Shown here piece by piece: positions 25,367 to 34,099 of a stretch of DNA of 57,104 bases. The notes beneath the pieces were generated by a model. That model searched no databases. It had not been told where the DNA came from and saw only the letters and a program-made list of their open reading frames with translations. The position numbers and the translations under genes were made by a program. Numbering within the stretch: the first letter of the stretch is position 1; each line of letters opens with the position of its first letter. The stretch comes from Devosia geojensis (lineage in GTDB: Bacteria; Pseudomonadota; Alphaproteobacteria; Rhizobiales; Devosiaceae). Location of the stretch: NCBI RefSeq assembly GCF_000969415.1, contig NZ_JZEX01000057.1, forward strand, positions 1-57,104. The letters are read 5' to 3'.

Positions 25367-25668
25367 AGCCGTCCCATGATCTTCTGCTGGAAACCGTAGA
25401 CGATGCGCGCGCCCGAGAGGGGAACGAGCGTCACTTCGCGCGTCTGTCCGGGTTCGAAGCGCACCGCGGTGCCGGCGGCGATGTCGAGGCGCATGCCGCG
25501 CGCCTTCTCCCGGTCGAAGGCGAGGCCCGCATTGGTCTCGTAGAAATGGTAGTGCGAGCCGACCTGGATCGGCCGGTCGCCGGTGTTGGCGACCTCGAGC
25601 GTCACCGTCGGCGCGCCGGCGTTGAGCTCGATGTCGCCGGCCCTGGGCAGGACTTCTCCGGGGATCAT
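25363..25668 (-). CDS. ureB: Urease subunit beta
   Basis: 101 residues, the small beta subunit that packs against UreC. It starts [18 protein letters not shown] and carries [11 protein letters not shown] and the C-terminal [16 protein letters not shown]. The ATG at 25668 follows GGAGG, which lies inside the 3' end of ureJ, and gives the standard subunit length; the upstream open frame is not urease. It ends in a four-base overlap with the next gene. Confidence 0.96.
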   Translation of the reverse strand: MIPGEVLPRAGDIELNAGAPTVTLEVANTGDRPIQVGSHYHFYETNAGLAFDREKARGMRLDIAAGTAVRFEPGQTREVTLVPLSGARIVYGFQQKIMGRL

Positions 25669-25669
25669 C

Positions 25670-26257
25670 TCAGCCTCCGAACGCGAGCCAGACGCCGGCA
25701 AGGCCGGTCGCCGCGCCGAGCGCGCGCACGATGCCGCCCGAGAGACGTCCGCGCAGGCGGCCGATCAGCAGCCCGAGGCCGATGCCGGCGACGTGGAGCA
25801 GCGCGGTCGCCGCGGCAAAGCCGGCGCCGTATTCGAAGGCCGTTGCCGCACCCATCTCGCCGCCATGGGCATAGCCGTGGAAGAGGCCGAAAGCCGCGAC
25901 GATCGCCATGCCGGCGGGCAGGGGCAGCCGGACCGCCAGGGCGACGAGGAAACCGAGGGCGACGACGGAGGCGAGGATCGCCGGTTCGACGAAGGGCAGC
26001 TCGGCGCCGTTGAGCGCGAGCACGAAGCCCAAGACCATGCTGGCGACGAATGCGGCCGGCACGCCGATCATGGCGCGCCCACCCACGGTCGCCGCCCAGA
26101 GACCCACCGCGACCATGGCCAGCACATGGTCGAGCCCGAAGATCGGATGGGTGAAGCCGGCCGCGAACGAGCCGTGCTCGCCTGGATCGAGATGGGCGAA
26201 GGCCGGCAGGGTGGCGGCCAGGGTGATGGCGGTGGCGAGAAGGCTGCGTTTGAGCAT
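25670..26257 (-). CDS. ureJ: HupE/UreJ family membrane protein
   Basis: 195 residues: a cleavable-looking N-terminal segment ([15 protein letters not shown]) and six to seven membrane helices. HupE/UreJ signatures include [12 protein letters not shown], where the His and Asp residues are thought to bind metal, and [14 protein letters not shown]. Members are secondary Ni2+/Co2+ permeases linked to nickel enzymes, which suits urease. It starts 11 bases after the ureA stop. The open frame extends into ureA in another frame, but the start is fixed by the signal sequence. Confidence 0.9.
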   Translation of the reverse strand: MLKRSLLATAITLAATLPAFAHLDPGEHGSFAAGFTHPIFGLDHVLAMVAVGLWAATVGGRAMIGVPAAFVASMVLGFVLALNGAELPFVEPAILASVVALGFLVALAVRLPLPAGMAIVAAFGLFHGYAHGGEMGAATAFEYGAGFAAATALLHVAGIGLGLLIGRLRGRLSGGIVRALGAATGLAGVWLAFGG

Positions 26258-26268
26258 GGCGGTTTCCT

Positions 26269-26571
26269 CTAGCGGATCGGCTGGTGGACGGTGACGAGCT
26301 TGGTGCCGTCGGGAAAGGTGGCTTCCACCTGCACGTCGTGGATCATCTCGGGGATGCCTTCCATCACCTGGTCGCGGGTGATGACATGGGCGCCCGCCTC
26401 CATCAACTCGGCGACGGGGCGGCCGTCGCGGGCGCCTTCGACGACGAAATCGGTGATGAGGGCGATGGCTTCCGGGTGGTTGAGCCGGACGCCGCGCTCG
26501 AGGCGCCGGCGCGCCACGTTGGCGGCCATGGCGATGAGAAGCTTGTCTTTTTCCCGAGGCGTGAGGTTCAT
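26269..26571 (-). CDS. ureA: Urease subunit gamma
   Basis: 100 residues, the smallest structural urease subunit. The N-terminal [40 protein letters not shown] and [20 protein letters not shown] are characteristic. The ATG at 26571 gives exactly the normal length. It follows ureD by 17 bases and precedes ureJ by 11 bases. Confidence 0.97.
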   Translation of the reverse strand: MNLTPREKDKLLIAMAANVARRRLERGVRLNHPEAIALITDFVVEGARDGRPVAELMEAGAHVITRDQVMEGIPEMIHDVQVEATFPDGTKLVTVHQPIR

Positions 26572-26588
26572 GGGTGCTTTCTCTAGGG

Positions 26589-27428
26589 TCAGCTGTGCCA
26601 GAGGCGCGGGAGGCTCCCGGCGCCGGAAAGGTCGGCAACAATTGGAACGATCATCCGGCGCAAGGCAAGCCCGCTTTGCGCCATGGCACGTATGACGAGA
26701 CGTTCGCCCTCGGCGCTGGCGGCGATGCGCGGATCGCCGGCAAGGCGGGCGCGGATGGCCGGCAGGCGGCGCTCGGCATCCGGGGCGATGTGGACGAGGC
26801 TGGCGAAGGCCCGCATGCCGGCAAGGAGCGATGGCGCGTCGCGCTCGAATGCGGGATGCCCAGCAAGGCGGGTCGCTTCGGCGTGAACGAGGCGGCCTTT
26901 GCGACGGATGCGCCAGCTGTCGGAGAGCCGCGCATGGCACGCCTCCTCGCCCATAGCGTCGCGCCCGAGCAGGATCGCCTCGATGGCGGTGAGGCTCGCC
27001 CGTTCGTCGAGGTCGATCTCGATGCGGCGGTCGAGCGCGGAGTTCTCGAAGAGGATGGTCTCCTGCGGCAGCCAGTCGACATGGGCGCCGGCGCCGACGG
27101 ACAGGCGCGTCTCGACGCGGGCGGTGGGACCGGTGGTGCGATAGACGCGCTCGCAGGCCTGCGTCGTCAGCGCCAGGCGCGCGCCGGGGGCGGCCTCGAC
27201 GGTCCAGGAAAGATCGTCGCCGCCGGTGAGGCCGCCGGCGGTGTTGATGAGCACGGCCTCGAGCGCGGGTGAATGGGTGTTGGGCAGACGGATCTTGGCG
27301 CATCCCTCCTGGTAGAGGGTCGAGAGCACGGTGCGGCCGTCACGGGTGCCGACGGCGATGCGGCCGGCCCCGCTTGCGCGTTGCAGGCGCGGAGACGGCT
27401 CAGGCGGCTGGCTGAGGGCGGCGTGCAT
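26589..27428 (-). CDS. ureD: Urease accessory protein UreD
   Basis: 279 residues from the ATG at 27428 (an in-frame TTG at 27449 would add seven). UreD is the beta-rich scaffold that docks on apo-urease and conducts Ni2+ from UreG. Family segments are [43 protein letters not shown] and LLGRDAMGE. It is the first gene of the ureDAJB unit and is divergent from the secreted-protein gene at 27557; the 128-bp gap must hold both promoters. Confidence 0.92.
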   Translation of the reverse strand: MHAALSQPPEPSPRLQRASGAGRIAVGTRDGRTVLSTLYQEGCAKIRLPNTHSPALEAVLINTAGGLTGGDDLSWTVEAAPGARLALTTQACERVYRTTGPTARVETRLSVGAGAHVDWLPQETILFENSALDRRIEIDLDERASLTAIEAILLGRDAMGEEACHARLSDSWRIRRKGRLVHAEATRLAGHPAFERDAPSLLAGMRAFASLVHIAPDAERRLPAIRARLAGDPRIAASAEGERLVIRAMAQSGLALRRMIVPIVADLSGAGSLPRLWHS

Positions 27429-27556
27429 CGTGTTCCAGGAAAAGGTCAAAATAATCGTGATCGTCCGCCGCCCGCGGCACGCAACAATTGCCGGGGACGG
27501 GCGTTGAACGGGTGGGCAGGCACCCGCGAAGAACTATAAATGGAGAGGAAGTAAAG

Positions 27557-27895
27557 ATGCAATTCAAGGTATTGGCGTCCACAGCCGCTCTAGCCGCCGC
27601 AATGATGTTTGCAGGGCCCGCCGCTGCACAGACTTCGATCAACGGCACGGTCATACCGGAAGCCGAGCTTCCGCTTGTCCAGGAGCACTGCAACGACCTG
27701 CAGGCTGCCGGAGAGTCGGTGTCTGAGTCCGCTAACGAATCGCCCGGCGATGGCGTCGTGGAGAACCCCGGCGACAATGAGGCCAGCGACGACGCCGCCC
27801 CGGCCGACGGCATGGCCCAGGCTGAAACGCCCACGATCGATCTCACCACGATCGACCTGCAGGCCTGCGTCGATGCGGGTCTGGTGACCGAATAA
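27557..27895 (+). CDS. Small secreted acidic protein of unknown function
   Basis: 112 residues: a clear signal peptide (AALAAAMMFAGPAAAQ, cleavage about residue 25) then a mature part of about 87 residues rich in Glu, Asp, Asn and Ser. Two Cys (EHCNDL and LQACVDAG) could form one disulfide. The ATG follows GAGAGGAAG at good spacing. Not recognised. It is transcribed away from ureD and ends at a strong terminator shared with urtE. Confidence 0.7.
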   Translation: MQFKVLASTAALAAAMMFAGPAAAQTSINGTVIPEAELPLVQEHCNDLQAAGESVSESANESPGDGVVENPGDNEASDDAAPADGMAQAETPTIDLTTIDLQACVDAGLVTE

Positions 27896-27921
27896 GAATA
27901 GCGTCCTCCCCTGGATGCTGA

Positions 27922-27953
27922 CGCCCGACCTCCCCGAGGCCGGGCGTTTTTTT
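27922..27953 (+). terminator. Rho-independent terminator
   Basis: A 10-bp stem with one A-C mismatch, CGCCCGACCT / AGGCCGGGCG, with loop CCCG followed by seven T. It ends the plus-strand secreted-protein gene and abuts the urtE stop, so the two convergent units meet here. Confidence 0.85.
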
Positions 27954-28657
27954 CAGACCATCAGATGCCGGCGCACGTCGGGCTGGTCGAGATCGCTTGC
28001 AGGCCCCGAGTGGCGGATCTCGCCGCGGTCCATGACGTAGATGTCGTCGGCGATCTGCCGGCAGAAATCGAGATATTGCTCGACGAGGAGGATGGTCATC
28101 CCCTTCTCGTCGCGCAGGAACTGCAGGGCGCGCCCGATATCCTTGATGATCGAGGGTTGGATGCCTTCGGTGGGCTCGTCGAGCACCAGCACCTTGGGTC
28201 GGGTGACCAGCGCGCGCCCGATGGCAAGCTGCTGCTGCTGGCCGCCCGAGAGGTCGCCGCCGCGGCGCGACAGCATGGTTTTCAGCACGGGGAAGAGTTC
28301 GAAGATGTAATCGGGGATGTTCCGCTCGGCGCGGGGCAGGCCGGCATAGCCGGTCTCGAGGTTCTCCCTGACCGTCAGCAGCGGGAAGATCTCACGGCCC
28401 TGCGGCACGTAGCCGAGGCCCATACGGGCCCGCCTGTAGGGCGGGAGCTTCTTGAGCGTCGCCTCGCCGAAGACGATGGCGCCGGCCGAGATCTGGTTGA
28501 TGCCGGTGATGGCGCGCAGCGTCGAGGACTTGCCGACGCCATTACGGCCGAGGACCGCGGTGATGCGGCCGGGAGGGCACTCGATGGTGACGCCCTTCAG
28601 CGCCTGGGCGGCGCCGTAGTGGAGGTCGATGGCGTCGATGGAAAGGGCTGTGGTCAT
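27953..28657 (-). CDS. urtE: Urea ABC transporter ATP-binding protein UrtE
   Basis: A 234-residue ABC ATPase of the LivF type. Walker A is GRNGVGKSS, the signature is LSGGQQQQLAIGRAL, Walker B is VLVLDEPTEGIQPS and the switch His follows LLVEQY. The segment GINQISAGAIVF and the GIQPSII ending of the D-loop are as expected for UrtE. It pairs with UrtD to drive UrtBC. The start is two bases after the urtD stop. The long open frame continuing upstream through urtC is a shadow. Confidence 0.94.
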   Translation of the reverse strand: MTTALSIDAIDLHYGAAQALKGVTIECPPGRITAVLGRNGVGKSSTLRAITGINQISAGAIVFGEATLKKLPPYRRARMGLGYVPQGREIFPLLTVRENLETGYAGLPRAERNIPDYIFELFPVLKTMLSRRGGDLSGGQQQQLAIGRALVTRPKVLVLDEPTEGIQPSIIKDIGRALQFLRDEKGMTILLVEQYLDFCRQIADDIYVMDRGEIRHSGPASDLDQPDVRRHLMV

Positions 28658-28659
28658 GA

Positions 28660-29409
28660 TCAGCGTCCCAGGTATCGCTCGATGACGATGGGGTTGGCGC
28701 TCACCTGATCGAGGGTGCCTTCGGCCAGCACCGAGCCTTCGGCGAGGCAGACGACGCGGGTGGCGAGGTCGCGCACGAAGCTCATGTCGTGCTCGACCAC
28801 GACGACGGAGCGGGTCTCGGCGATTTCCTTCAGGAGCCGGGCGGTCTCGACGGTTTCGGCGTCGGTCATGCCGGCGACGGGCTCGTCGACGAGGAGGAGC
28901 TTGGGGTCCTGTGCCAGCAGCATGCCGATCTCGAGCCACTGCTTCTGGCCGTGGGAGAGGTCGGCGGCGAGATCGTCCCTGCGGTCGGCGAGGCGGACGG
29001 TATCGAGGATGTCCTCGATGCGGGCGATGTCCTCGCCGCTGGCGGAGTAGAACAGGGTTCTGAAGATGCCGCGCGGCTTCTTCAGCGCCATCTCGAGGTT
29101 GTCCCACACGGTTTGGCTCTCGAAGACGGTGGGCTTCTGGAACTTGCGGCCGATGCCGAGATTGGCGATTGCCGCCTCGTCGAGGCGGGTGAGGTCGGTG
29201 CGGCCGTCGAAATAGACGTCGCCGGCGTCGGGCCGGGTCTTGCCGGTGATGATGTCCATCATCGTCGTCTTGCCGGCCCCGTTCGGACCGATGATGGCTA
29301 GCATCTCGGCGGGGCGCACGATGATCGAAAGGTTGTTCAACGCCTTGAACCCGTCGAAGGCGACCGAGACGCCGTCGAGGTAGAGCATGGTGTCCTGGGC
29401 CTTGTTCAT
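28660..29409 (-). CDS. urtD: Urea ABC transporter ATP-binding protein UrtD
   Basis: A 249-residue ABC ATPase of the LivG type: Walker A GPNGAGKTT, signature LSHGQKQWLEIGMLL (the SHGQ variant typical of UrtD), Walker B LLLVDEPVAGMTDAE and H-loop VVVEHDMSFV. IGRKFQKPTVFE is also typical of UrtD. The ATG at 29409 is chosen because GGAG lies six bases upstream. The adjoining in-frame GTG at 29412 immediately follows the urtC stop. Confidence 0.95.
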   Translation of the reverse strand: MNKAQDTMLYLDGVSVAFDGFKALNNLSIIVRPAEMLAIIGPNGAGKTTMMDIITGKTRPDAGDVYFDGRTDLTRLDEAAIANLGIGRKFQKPTVFESQTVWDNLEMALKKPRGIFRTLFYSASGEDIARIEDILDTVRLADRRDDLAADLSHGQKQWLEIGMLLAQDPKLLLVDEPVAGMTDAETVETARLLKEIAETRSVVVVEHDMSFVRDLATRVVCLAEGSVLAEGTLDQVSANPIVIERYLGR

Positions 29410-29412
29410 CAC

Positions 29413-30618
29413 CTACTCCGCCGGCTTGGGCTGGACGTCGCCGAGGGTCGCCGGATCCTCGCCGCGCTCGGCGGCGACGGCGGCTTGCGCGGGCGGCGGA
29501 GGGGCGGCGGGAGCCTGCTCGCGCCGGGCGGTCATGTCGCGCCACTGGCCGAGGAGGCCGACGATGCCCTTGGGAAGGAAGAGCGTCACGAAGATGAAGA
29601 GAGCGCCCAGCGCGAAGAGCCAGAGCTCGGGCAGGGCGCCGGTGAAGTACGACTTGCCCATGTTGACGAGCACCGCCCCGATGATCGGCCCGACGATGGT
29701 GCCGCGACCGCCGACGGCGGTCCAGATGACGACTTCGATCGAGTTGGCCGGCTCGAACTCGCCCGGATTGATGATGCCGACCTGCGGCACGTAGAGGGCG
29801 CCGGCGATGCCGGCCATGATCGCCGAGACAGTGAAGGCGAAGAGCTTCACGTATTCGACGCGGTAGCCGAGGAAGCGTGTGCGGCTCTCGGCATCGCGCA
29901 CGGCGACCATCACCTTGCCGAGCTTGCTGTTGACGATCATCGAGCAGACGAGGACGGAGAGGGCGAGGGCGATGGCCGAGGCGGCAAAGAGCGCGCCGCG
30001 GGTGGTCGCTGCCTGCACCGGCTGGCCGAGGATGTCCTTGAAGTCGGTGAGGCCGTTGTTGCCGCCAAAGCCCATGTCGTTGCGGAAGAAGGCGAGCAAG
30101 AGGGCAAAGGTCATGGCCTGGGTGATGATCGAGAGATAGACGCCGGTCACGCGGCTCCGGAAGGCGAAGAAGCCGAAGACGAAGGCGAGGAGGCCGGGCA
30201 CGAGCACGATCATCAGGCAGGCGAACCAGAACTGGTCGAAGCCCTGCCAGTACCAGGGCAGCTCGCGCCAGTTGAGGAAGACCATGAAGTCGGGGAGCGT
30301 CGGGTGCGCATAGACGCCGCGCGTGCCGATCTGGCGCATGAGATACATGCCCATGGCATAGCCGCCCAGCGCAAAGAACGCGCCGTGGCCGAGCGAGAGG
30401 ATGCCGCAATAGCCCCAGACAAGATCGAGGGCGAGCGCGAGCATCGCATAGGTCAGGTACTTGCCGAAGAGCGTGACGATATAGGTCGGCACGTGGCCGG
30501 GCTGGCCGGCCGGGATGAGGAGATTGGCGGCCGGCACGGCGACGGCGAGCGCAAGGAGGATGGCGACGAGCCAGATGGCCTTCTTGTCGAGGGCGCGGAG
30601 GAGGGCTTGGGTGATCAT
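29413..30618 (-). CDS. urtC: Urea ABC transporter permease UrtC
   Basis: A 401-residue LivM-type inner-membrane permease with about nine to ten helices and the segments ALDLVWGYCGILSLGHGAFF, NNGLTDFKDILG and VGGRGTIVGPIIGAVLVN. The last about 38 residues form an Ala/Pro-rich cytoplasmic tail (APPPPAQAAVAAE...), which is unusual but plausible. It is separated from urtB by 169 bp holding an R4 repeat and abuts urtD directly. Confidence 0.94.
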   Translation of the reverse strand: MITQALLRALDKKAIWLVAILLALAVAVPAANLLIPAGQPGHVPTYIVTLFGKYLTYAMLALALDLVWGYCGILSLGHGAFFALGGYAMGMYLMRQIGTRGVYAHPTLPDFMVFLNWRELPWYWQGFDQFWFACLMIVLVPGLLAFVFGFFAFRSRVTGVYLSIITQAMTFALLLAFFRNDMGFGGNNGLTDFKDILGQPVQAATTRGALFAASAIALALSVLVCSMIVNSKLGKVMVAVRDAESRTRFLGYRVEYVKLFAFTVSAIMAGIAGALYVPQVGIINPGEFEPANSIEVVIWTAVGGRGTIVGPIIGAVLVNMGKSYFTGALPELWLFALGALFIFVTLFLPKGIVGLLGQWRDMTARREQAPAAPPPPAQAAVAAERGEDPATLGDVQPKPAE

Positions 30619-30655
30619 GCTTGCGCGCCTCCGGCTCTGGCTGCGTCAAGGAAAG

Positions 30656-30775
30656 AACCCCTCACCCTAACCCTCTCCCCGGAGGGGCGAGGGGATTGGT
30701 TCCGAGCGTGGACGAGCACAATGCTCACCTCGCCCCTCTGGGGAGAGGTCGGCGCGAAGCGCCGGGTGAGGGGTC
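30656..30775. repeat. R4 family palindromic repeat inside the urt operon
   Basis: Starts with CCTCACCCTAACCCTCTCCC and ends with the complement-like GCGCCGGGTGAGGGG, with inner pairs CTCCCCGGAGGGGCGAGG and CCTCGCCCCTCTGGGGAG. A related copy lies at 47393-47558. It fills the gap between urtB and urtC, where a stable hairpin could change the ratio of the two permease messages. Confidence 0.75.
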
Positions 30776-30787
30776 TTTCCGCTGGAC

Positions 30788-32398
30788 TCATGATTCCACC
30801 GCCCGGCCCTTCAGCGCGAAGAGGCCGCGCGGGCGGCGCTGGATGAAGAGGATGATGAGGACGAGGATGAGGATCTTGCCGAGGACGGCGCCGGCATAGG
30901 GTTCGAGGAACTTGTTGGCGACGCCCAGCGTCAGGGCGCCGACGAGGGTACCCCAGAGATTGCCGACGCCGCCGAAGACCACGACCATGAACGAGTCGAT
31001 GATGTAGCCCTGGCCGAGATTGGGCGAGACGTTGTCGATCTGGCTGAGGGCGACGCCCGCCAGCCCGGCGATGCCGGAGCCGAGGCCGAAGGTCATGGCG
31101 TCGACGAAGGGCGTGCGGATGCCCATGGCCGAGGCCATGCGACGGTTCTGCGTCACGGCGCGCATCTGCAGGCCCAGCGATGTGCGGTTGAGCACCACCA
31201 GCAAAGCGGCGAAGACCGCGATGGCGAAGATGACGATCCAGAACCGGTTCCAGGTGATGGCGAGGCCGTAGAACTCGAAGGAACCCGACATCCAGCTCGG
31301 GTTGCCGACCTGGCGGTTGGTGGGGCCGAAGATCGAGCGCACGGTCTGCTGCAGGATCAGCGACAGGCCCCAGGTGGCGAGCAGCGTTTCGAGGGCGCGC
31401 CCGTAAAGCCAGCGGATGACGCCGCGCTCGATGGCGATGCCGATGAGGGCGGTGATGAGGAAGGCGAGCGGCAGGGCGATGGCCAGCGAATAATCGAAGA
31501 GCTCCGGCGCGTTGCGGCGGATGACGTCCTGCACCACGAAGGTGGTGTAGGCGCCCAGCATCACCATCTCGCCATGGGCCATGTTGATGACGCCCATGAC
31601 GCCGAAGGTGATGGCAAGGCCGATGGCGGCGAGCAGGAGCACGGAGCCGAGCGAGACGCCGAACCAGACGTTCTGCAGCGCCGCCCATATGGCGCGCTCC
31701 TGCTCGAGGCCGGCGATGGCCGAGCGGATGTCGGCGGCGAGCGCATCAGGGGCGGAGCCGAGGGCGGAGTTGAGGATGGTGATCGCCTCGCGCCCGGCAT
31801 TCTGGGCCACGACAGGGACGGCCGCGCGCTTGTCCTCGATGCTGGTATCAGCGAGCGAGAGGACGGTGACGGCATGGGCGGTCTCCATGGCGCCGCGCAC
31901 GGTCGCGTCCGTCTCGGCAGCCAGCGCCTCATCGAGGAGCGCCAGGTTCTCCTCGGAAGGGTTGGCGCGCATGGAGCGGGCGGCGGAAAGACGCACGGAC
32001 GGGTTGTCGCTCATCAGCGTCAGCCCGCCGATCGCGGCGGCGACGTCACGGCGCAGGCTGTTGTTGATGCGGATGCGCGAGAGGTCGGCATCGGCGGCGG
32101 GGCCGATCTCTTCCTGCGTCACCGGATCGTACATGCGGTTGCGGGTGACGATGACGACGCGGCCGTCCGCCTCGTTCACGTAGAGGTCGCCCTCGGCGAG
32201 CGCCTCGAGGGCCGGGGCGACGGCGCTGTCGCCCGTCGCGGCAAGCTCCTCGACGATGCCGCCGAGCTCGCGCAGGCTCGCCTCGCCCATGGACTGGATG
32301 AGGCCCGGGATATCCTGCGCGCGGGCCGGTCCGGCGAGCAGCGCCAGCGCGAGGCCGAGGCAGGCGAATATGAGGCGAAGCGAACGGGTCGGGCGCAT
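30788..32398 (-). CDS. urtB: Urea ABC transporter permease UrtB
   Basis: 536 residues. A signal peptide (LALALLAGPARAQ, about residues 1-27) is followed by an alpha-helical, repeat-like extracytoplasmic domain to about residue 235. The LivH-type permease with eight to nine helices comes next (GVMGVINMAHGEMVMLGAYT, ATWGLSLILQQTVR, GGVGNLWGTLVGAL). The long N-terminal domain is a known feature of UrtB in many proteobacteria. It starts 66 bp after urtA, beyond a strong hairpin. Confidence 0.94.
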   Translation of the reverse strand: MRPTRSLRLIFACLGLALALLAGPARAQDIPGLIQSMGEASLRELGGIVEELAATGDSAVAPALEALAEGDLYVNEADGRVVIVTRNRMYDPVTQEEIGPAADADLSRIRINNSLRRDVAAAIGGLTLMSDNPSVRLSAARSMRANPSEENLALLDEALAAETDATVRGAMETAHAVTVLSLADTSIEDKRAAVPVVAQNAGREAITILNSALGSAPDALAADIRSAIAGLEQERAIWAALQNVWFGVSLGSVLLLAAIGLAITFGVMGVINMAHGEMVMLGAYTTFVVQDVIRRNAPELFDYSLAIALPLAFLITALIGIAIERGVIRWLYGRALETLLATWGLSLILQQTVRSIFGPTNRQVGNPSWMSGSFEFYGLAITWNRFWIVIFAIAVFAALLVVLNRTSLGLQMRAVTQNRRMASAMGIRTPFVDAMTFGLGSGIAGLAGVALSQIDNVSPNLGQGYIIDSFMVVVFGGVGNLWGTLVGALTLGVANKFLEPYAGAVLGKILILVLIILFIQRRPRGLFALKGRAVES

Positions 32399-32423
32399 CG
32401 GTTCTACTTGTGGGAGGAGAAGG

Positions 32424-32447
32424 GCCGGGGCGGCGAACCGCCCCGGC
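32424..32447 (-). promoter_or_regulatory. Intercistronic hairpin after urtA
   Basis: A perfect 10-bp GC stem, GCCGGGGCGG / CCGCCCCGGC, with a UUCG tetraloop on the minus-strand RNA. No U-run follows. Such a structure right after a binding-protein gene often protects its 3' end or partly terminates transcription, so that more binding protein than permease is made; that role is inferred here. Confidence 0.7.
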
Positions 32448-32464
32448 GCTGCTGTCGGGCGGTT

Positions 32465-33763
32465 TTAGTTGGCCGAGGCCACTTCGGAGCCGCCGCAGGT
32501 CTGGGTCTGCGTGTTGTAGTTGCCGCAGTTGATCGGGGCGGTCCAATCGGCTTCGAGCATGGCGGATTCCGGCAGGAAATCGGACCAGGCGTCGCCCGGC
32601 ACGAGGTCCTCGGTCTCCCAGACCACGAAGAACTGGCCATCGTCCTGGATCTCGCCGATGAGGACGGGCTTGGTGACGTGGTGGTTGGGGAGCATGGTGG
32701 CGATGCCGCCGGTCAGGTTCGGCGTCTCGAGGCCGACGATCGAGTCGATCACGGCGTCCGGATCGGTGGAGCCGGCCGCTTCCACGGCCTTCACCCAGAG
32801 GTTGAAGCCGATGTAGTGGGCTTCCATCGGGTCGTTGGTCACGCGGTCCTCGCTGCCGATGAACTCGTGCCAGGCGGTGATGAACTCCTCGTTCTCGGGG
32901 GTTTCGACCGACATGAAGTAGTTCCAGGCGGCCAGGTGCCCGACGAGCGGGGTGGTATCGAAGCCGGAGAGCTCCTCCTCGCCGACCGAGAAGGCGACGA
33001 CCGGGATGTCCTCGGCCGCGATCCCCTGGTTGGCGAGCTCGCGGTAGAAGGGCACGTTGGCGTCGCCGTTGATGGTCGAGACGACGGCGGTCTTCTTGCC
33101 TTCCGAGCCGAAGGCCTTGATCTCGGAGACGATGGTCTGCCAGTCGGAGTGCCCGAAGGGCGTGTAGTTGATCATGATGTCTTCGGGTGCGACGCCGGCA
33201 TCGAGCAGGTATTGCTCGAGGATCTTATTGGTCGTCTGCGGATAGACGTAGTCGGTGCCGGCGAGCACCCAGCGCTCCACGCCTTCCTCGTCACGCAGGT
33301 AATCGACGGCGGGGATCGCCTGCTGGTTCGGCGAGGCGCCGGTATAGAAGACGTTGCGCTGGCTCTCCTCGCCCTCGTACTGGACGGGATAGAAGAGGAG
33401 GCCGTTGAGTTCTTCGAATACGGGCAGCACGGACTTGCGGCAGACCGACGTCCAGCAGCCGAAGACCGCGTCGACCTCATTGACGGTCAAAAGCTCACGG
33501 GCCTTCTCGGCGGCAAGCGGCCAGTCGGAGGCGATGTCGACGACGACGGGCTCGAGCTGGCGCCCGAGCAGCCCGCCCTTGGCGTTCTGCTGCTCGATGA
33601 GGAACAGCATGGTGTCCTTCAGCGTCGTTTCGGAAATGGCCATCGTACCCGAGAGCGAGTGCAGGATGCCGACCTTGATCGGCTCGTCCTGTGCGTAGGC
33701 CGGCGTCATCGACAGGGCGAGCGTGCCCGCCAACGCCGCGCCGAGCGCGAATTTCATGTTCAT
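32465..33763 (-). CDS. urtA: Urea ABC transporter substrate-binding protein UrtA
   Basis: A 432-residue periplasmic Leu/Ile/Val-type binding protein. The signal peptide ends TPAYAQDEP (about residue 24). Urea-specific family segments include VGILHSLSGTMAISE, FGCWTSVCRKSVLPVFEE, LFYPVQYEGEES and GTDYVYPQTTN. The ATG at 33763 follows GAGGGAC at good spacing; a second ATG lies two codons on. It is the first gene of urtABCDE, with 336 bp upstream before the divergent antitoxin gene. Confidence 0.95.
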   Translation of the reverse strand: MNMKFALGAALAGTLALSMTPAYAQDEPIKVGILHSLSGTMAISETTLKDTMLFLIEQQNAKGGLLGRQLEPVVVDIASDWPLAAEKARELLTVNEVDAVFGCWTSVCRKSVLPVFEELNGLLFYPVQYEGEESQRNVFYTGASPNQQAIPAVDYLRDEEGVERWVLAGTDYVYPQTTNKILEQYLLDAGVAPEDIMINYTPFGHSDWQTIVSEIKAFGSEGKKTAVVSTINGDANVPFYRELANQGIAAEDIPVVAFSVGEEELSGFDTTPLVGHLAAWNYFMSVETPENEEFITAWHEFIGSEDRVTNDPMEAHYIGFNLWVKAVEAAGSTDPDAVIDSIVGLETPNLTGGIATMLPNHHVTKPVLIGEIQDDGQFFVVWETEDLVPGDAWSDFLPESAMLEADWTAPINCGNYNTQTQTCGGSEVASAN

Positions 33764-33836
33764 CACTTTGTCCCTCAACTTGGTTCCCTGCGCCGGCAAA
33801 GGGGAGGAGCCGGCCATGGGCGGGACTTTGTGACGG

Positions 33837-33869
33837 TTGTTAACAAACCCCTATACGTCGATTGACGTA
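33837..33869. promoter_or_regulatory. Two palindromes upstream of urtA, possible operator
   Basis: A perfect 10-bp palindrome TTGTTAACAA (33837-33846) is followed by the dyad TACGTC-GATT-GACGTA (33854-33869). They lie about 75-105 bases upstream of the urtA start. Dyads of the second kind suit dimeric LuxR/NarL-type regulators, and a LuxR-type response regulator is encoded divergently nearby. That link is inference. Confidence 0.45.
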
Positions 33870-33916
33870 ACTGGGCGGGAAGGGGCCGTGCCGGGCGAAG
33901 ATGGCACCCACACTCC

Positions 33917-34003
33917 CGGGTCATCCCCGCGCAAGCGGGGGACCCCTGTTCGCTGTGCTGCCGGCCATAAACAGAGGTTCCCGCTTACGCGGGAATGACC
34001 CGG
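33917..34003. repeat. R2 family palindromic repeat, copy b
   Basis: Arms CGGGTCATCCCCGCGCAAGC and GCTTACGCGGGAATGACCCG around a short spacer. It lies in the 336-bp divergent region between urtA and the antitoxin gene; apart from this repeat and the palindromes at 33837-33869 I see nothing else there. Confidence 0.8.
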
Positions 34004-34099
34004 TGGGTAATCGTTGCAGCGGCGCTGCCGCTGGTTACTAAGCAGGCAGCAATATGCTATTTGGCCGGCGGGCGTTGCTGGCAGGCATAAGCGTGCACC

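Noticed and set aside
26269..27303. A long frame joining 244 extra residues to UreA, and a similar one before UreJ
   Set aside because: UreA and UreJ have proper starts at 26571 and 26257 and normal lengths; the extensions are ureD and ureA in other frames.
27953..30649. A continuous 898-codon minus-strand frame that seems to fuse a long Arg/Pro-rich protein to UrtE
   Set aside because: Only the last 234 codons are UrtE; the rest is urtC and urtD read in the wrong frame, open because of high GC. UrtE has its own ATG at 28657.
30788..32398. The long N-terminal domain of UrtB as a novel fusion
   Set aside because: An extended N-terminal exported domain is common in proteobacterial UrtB.
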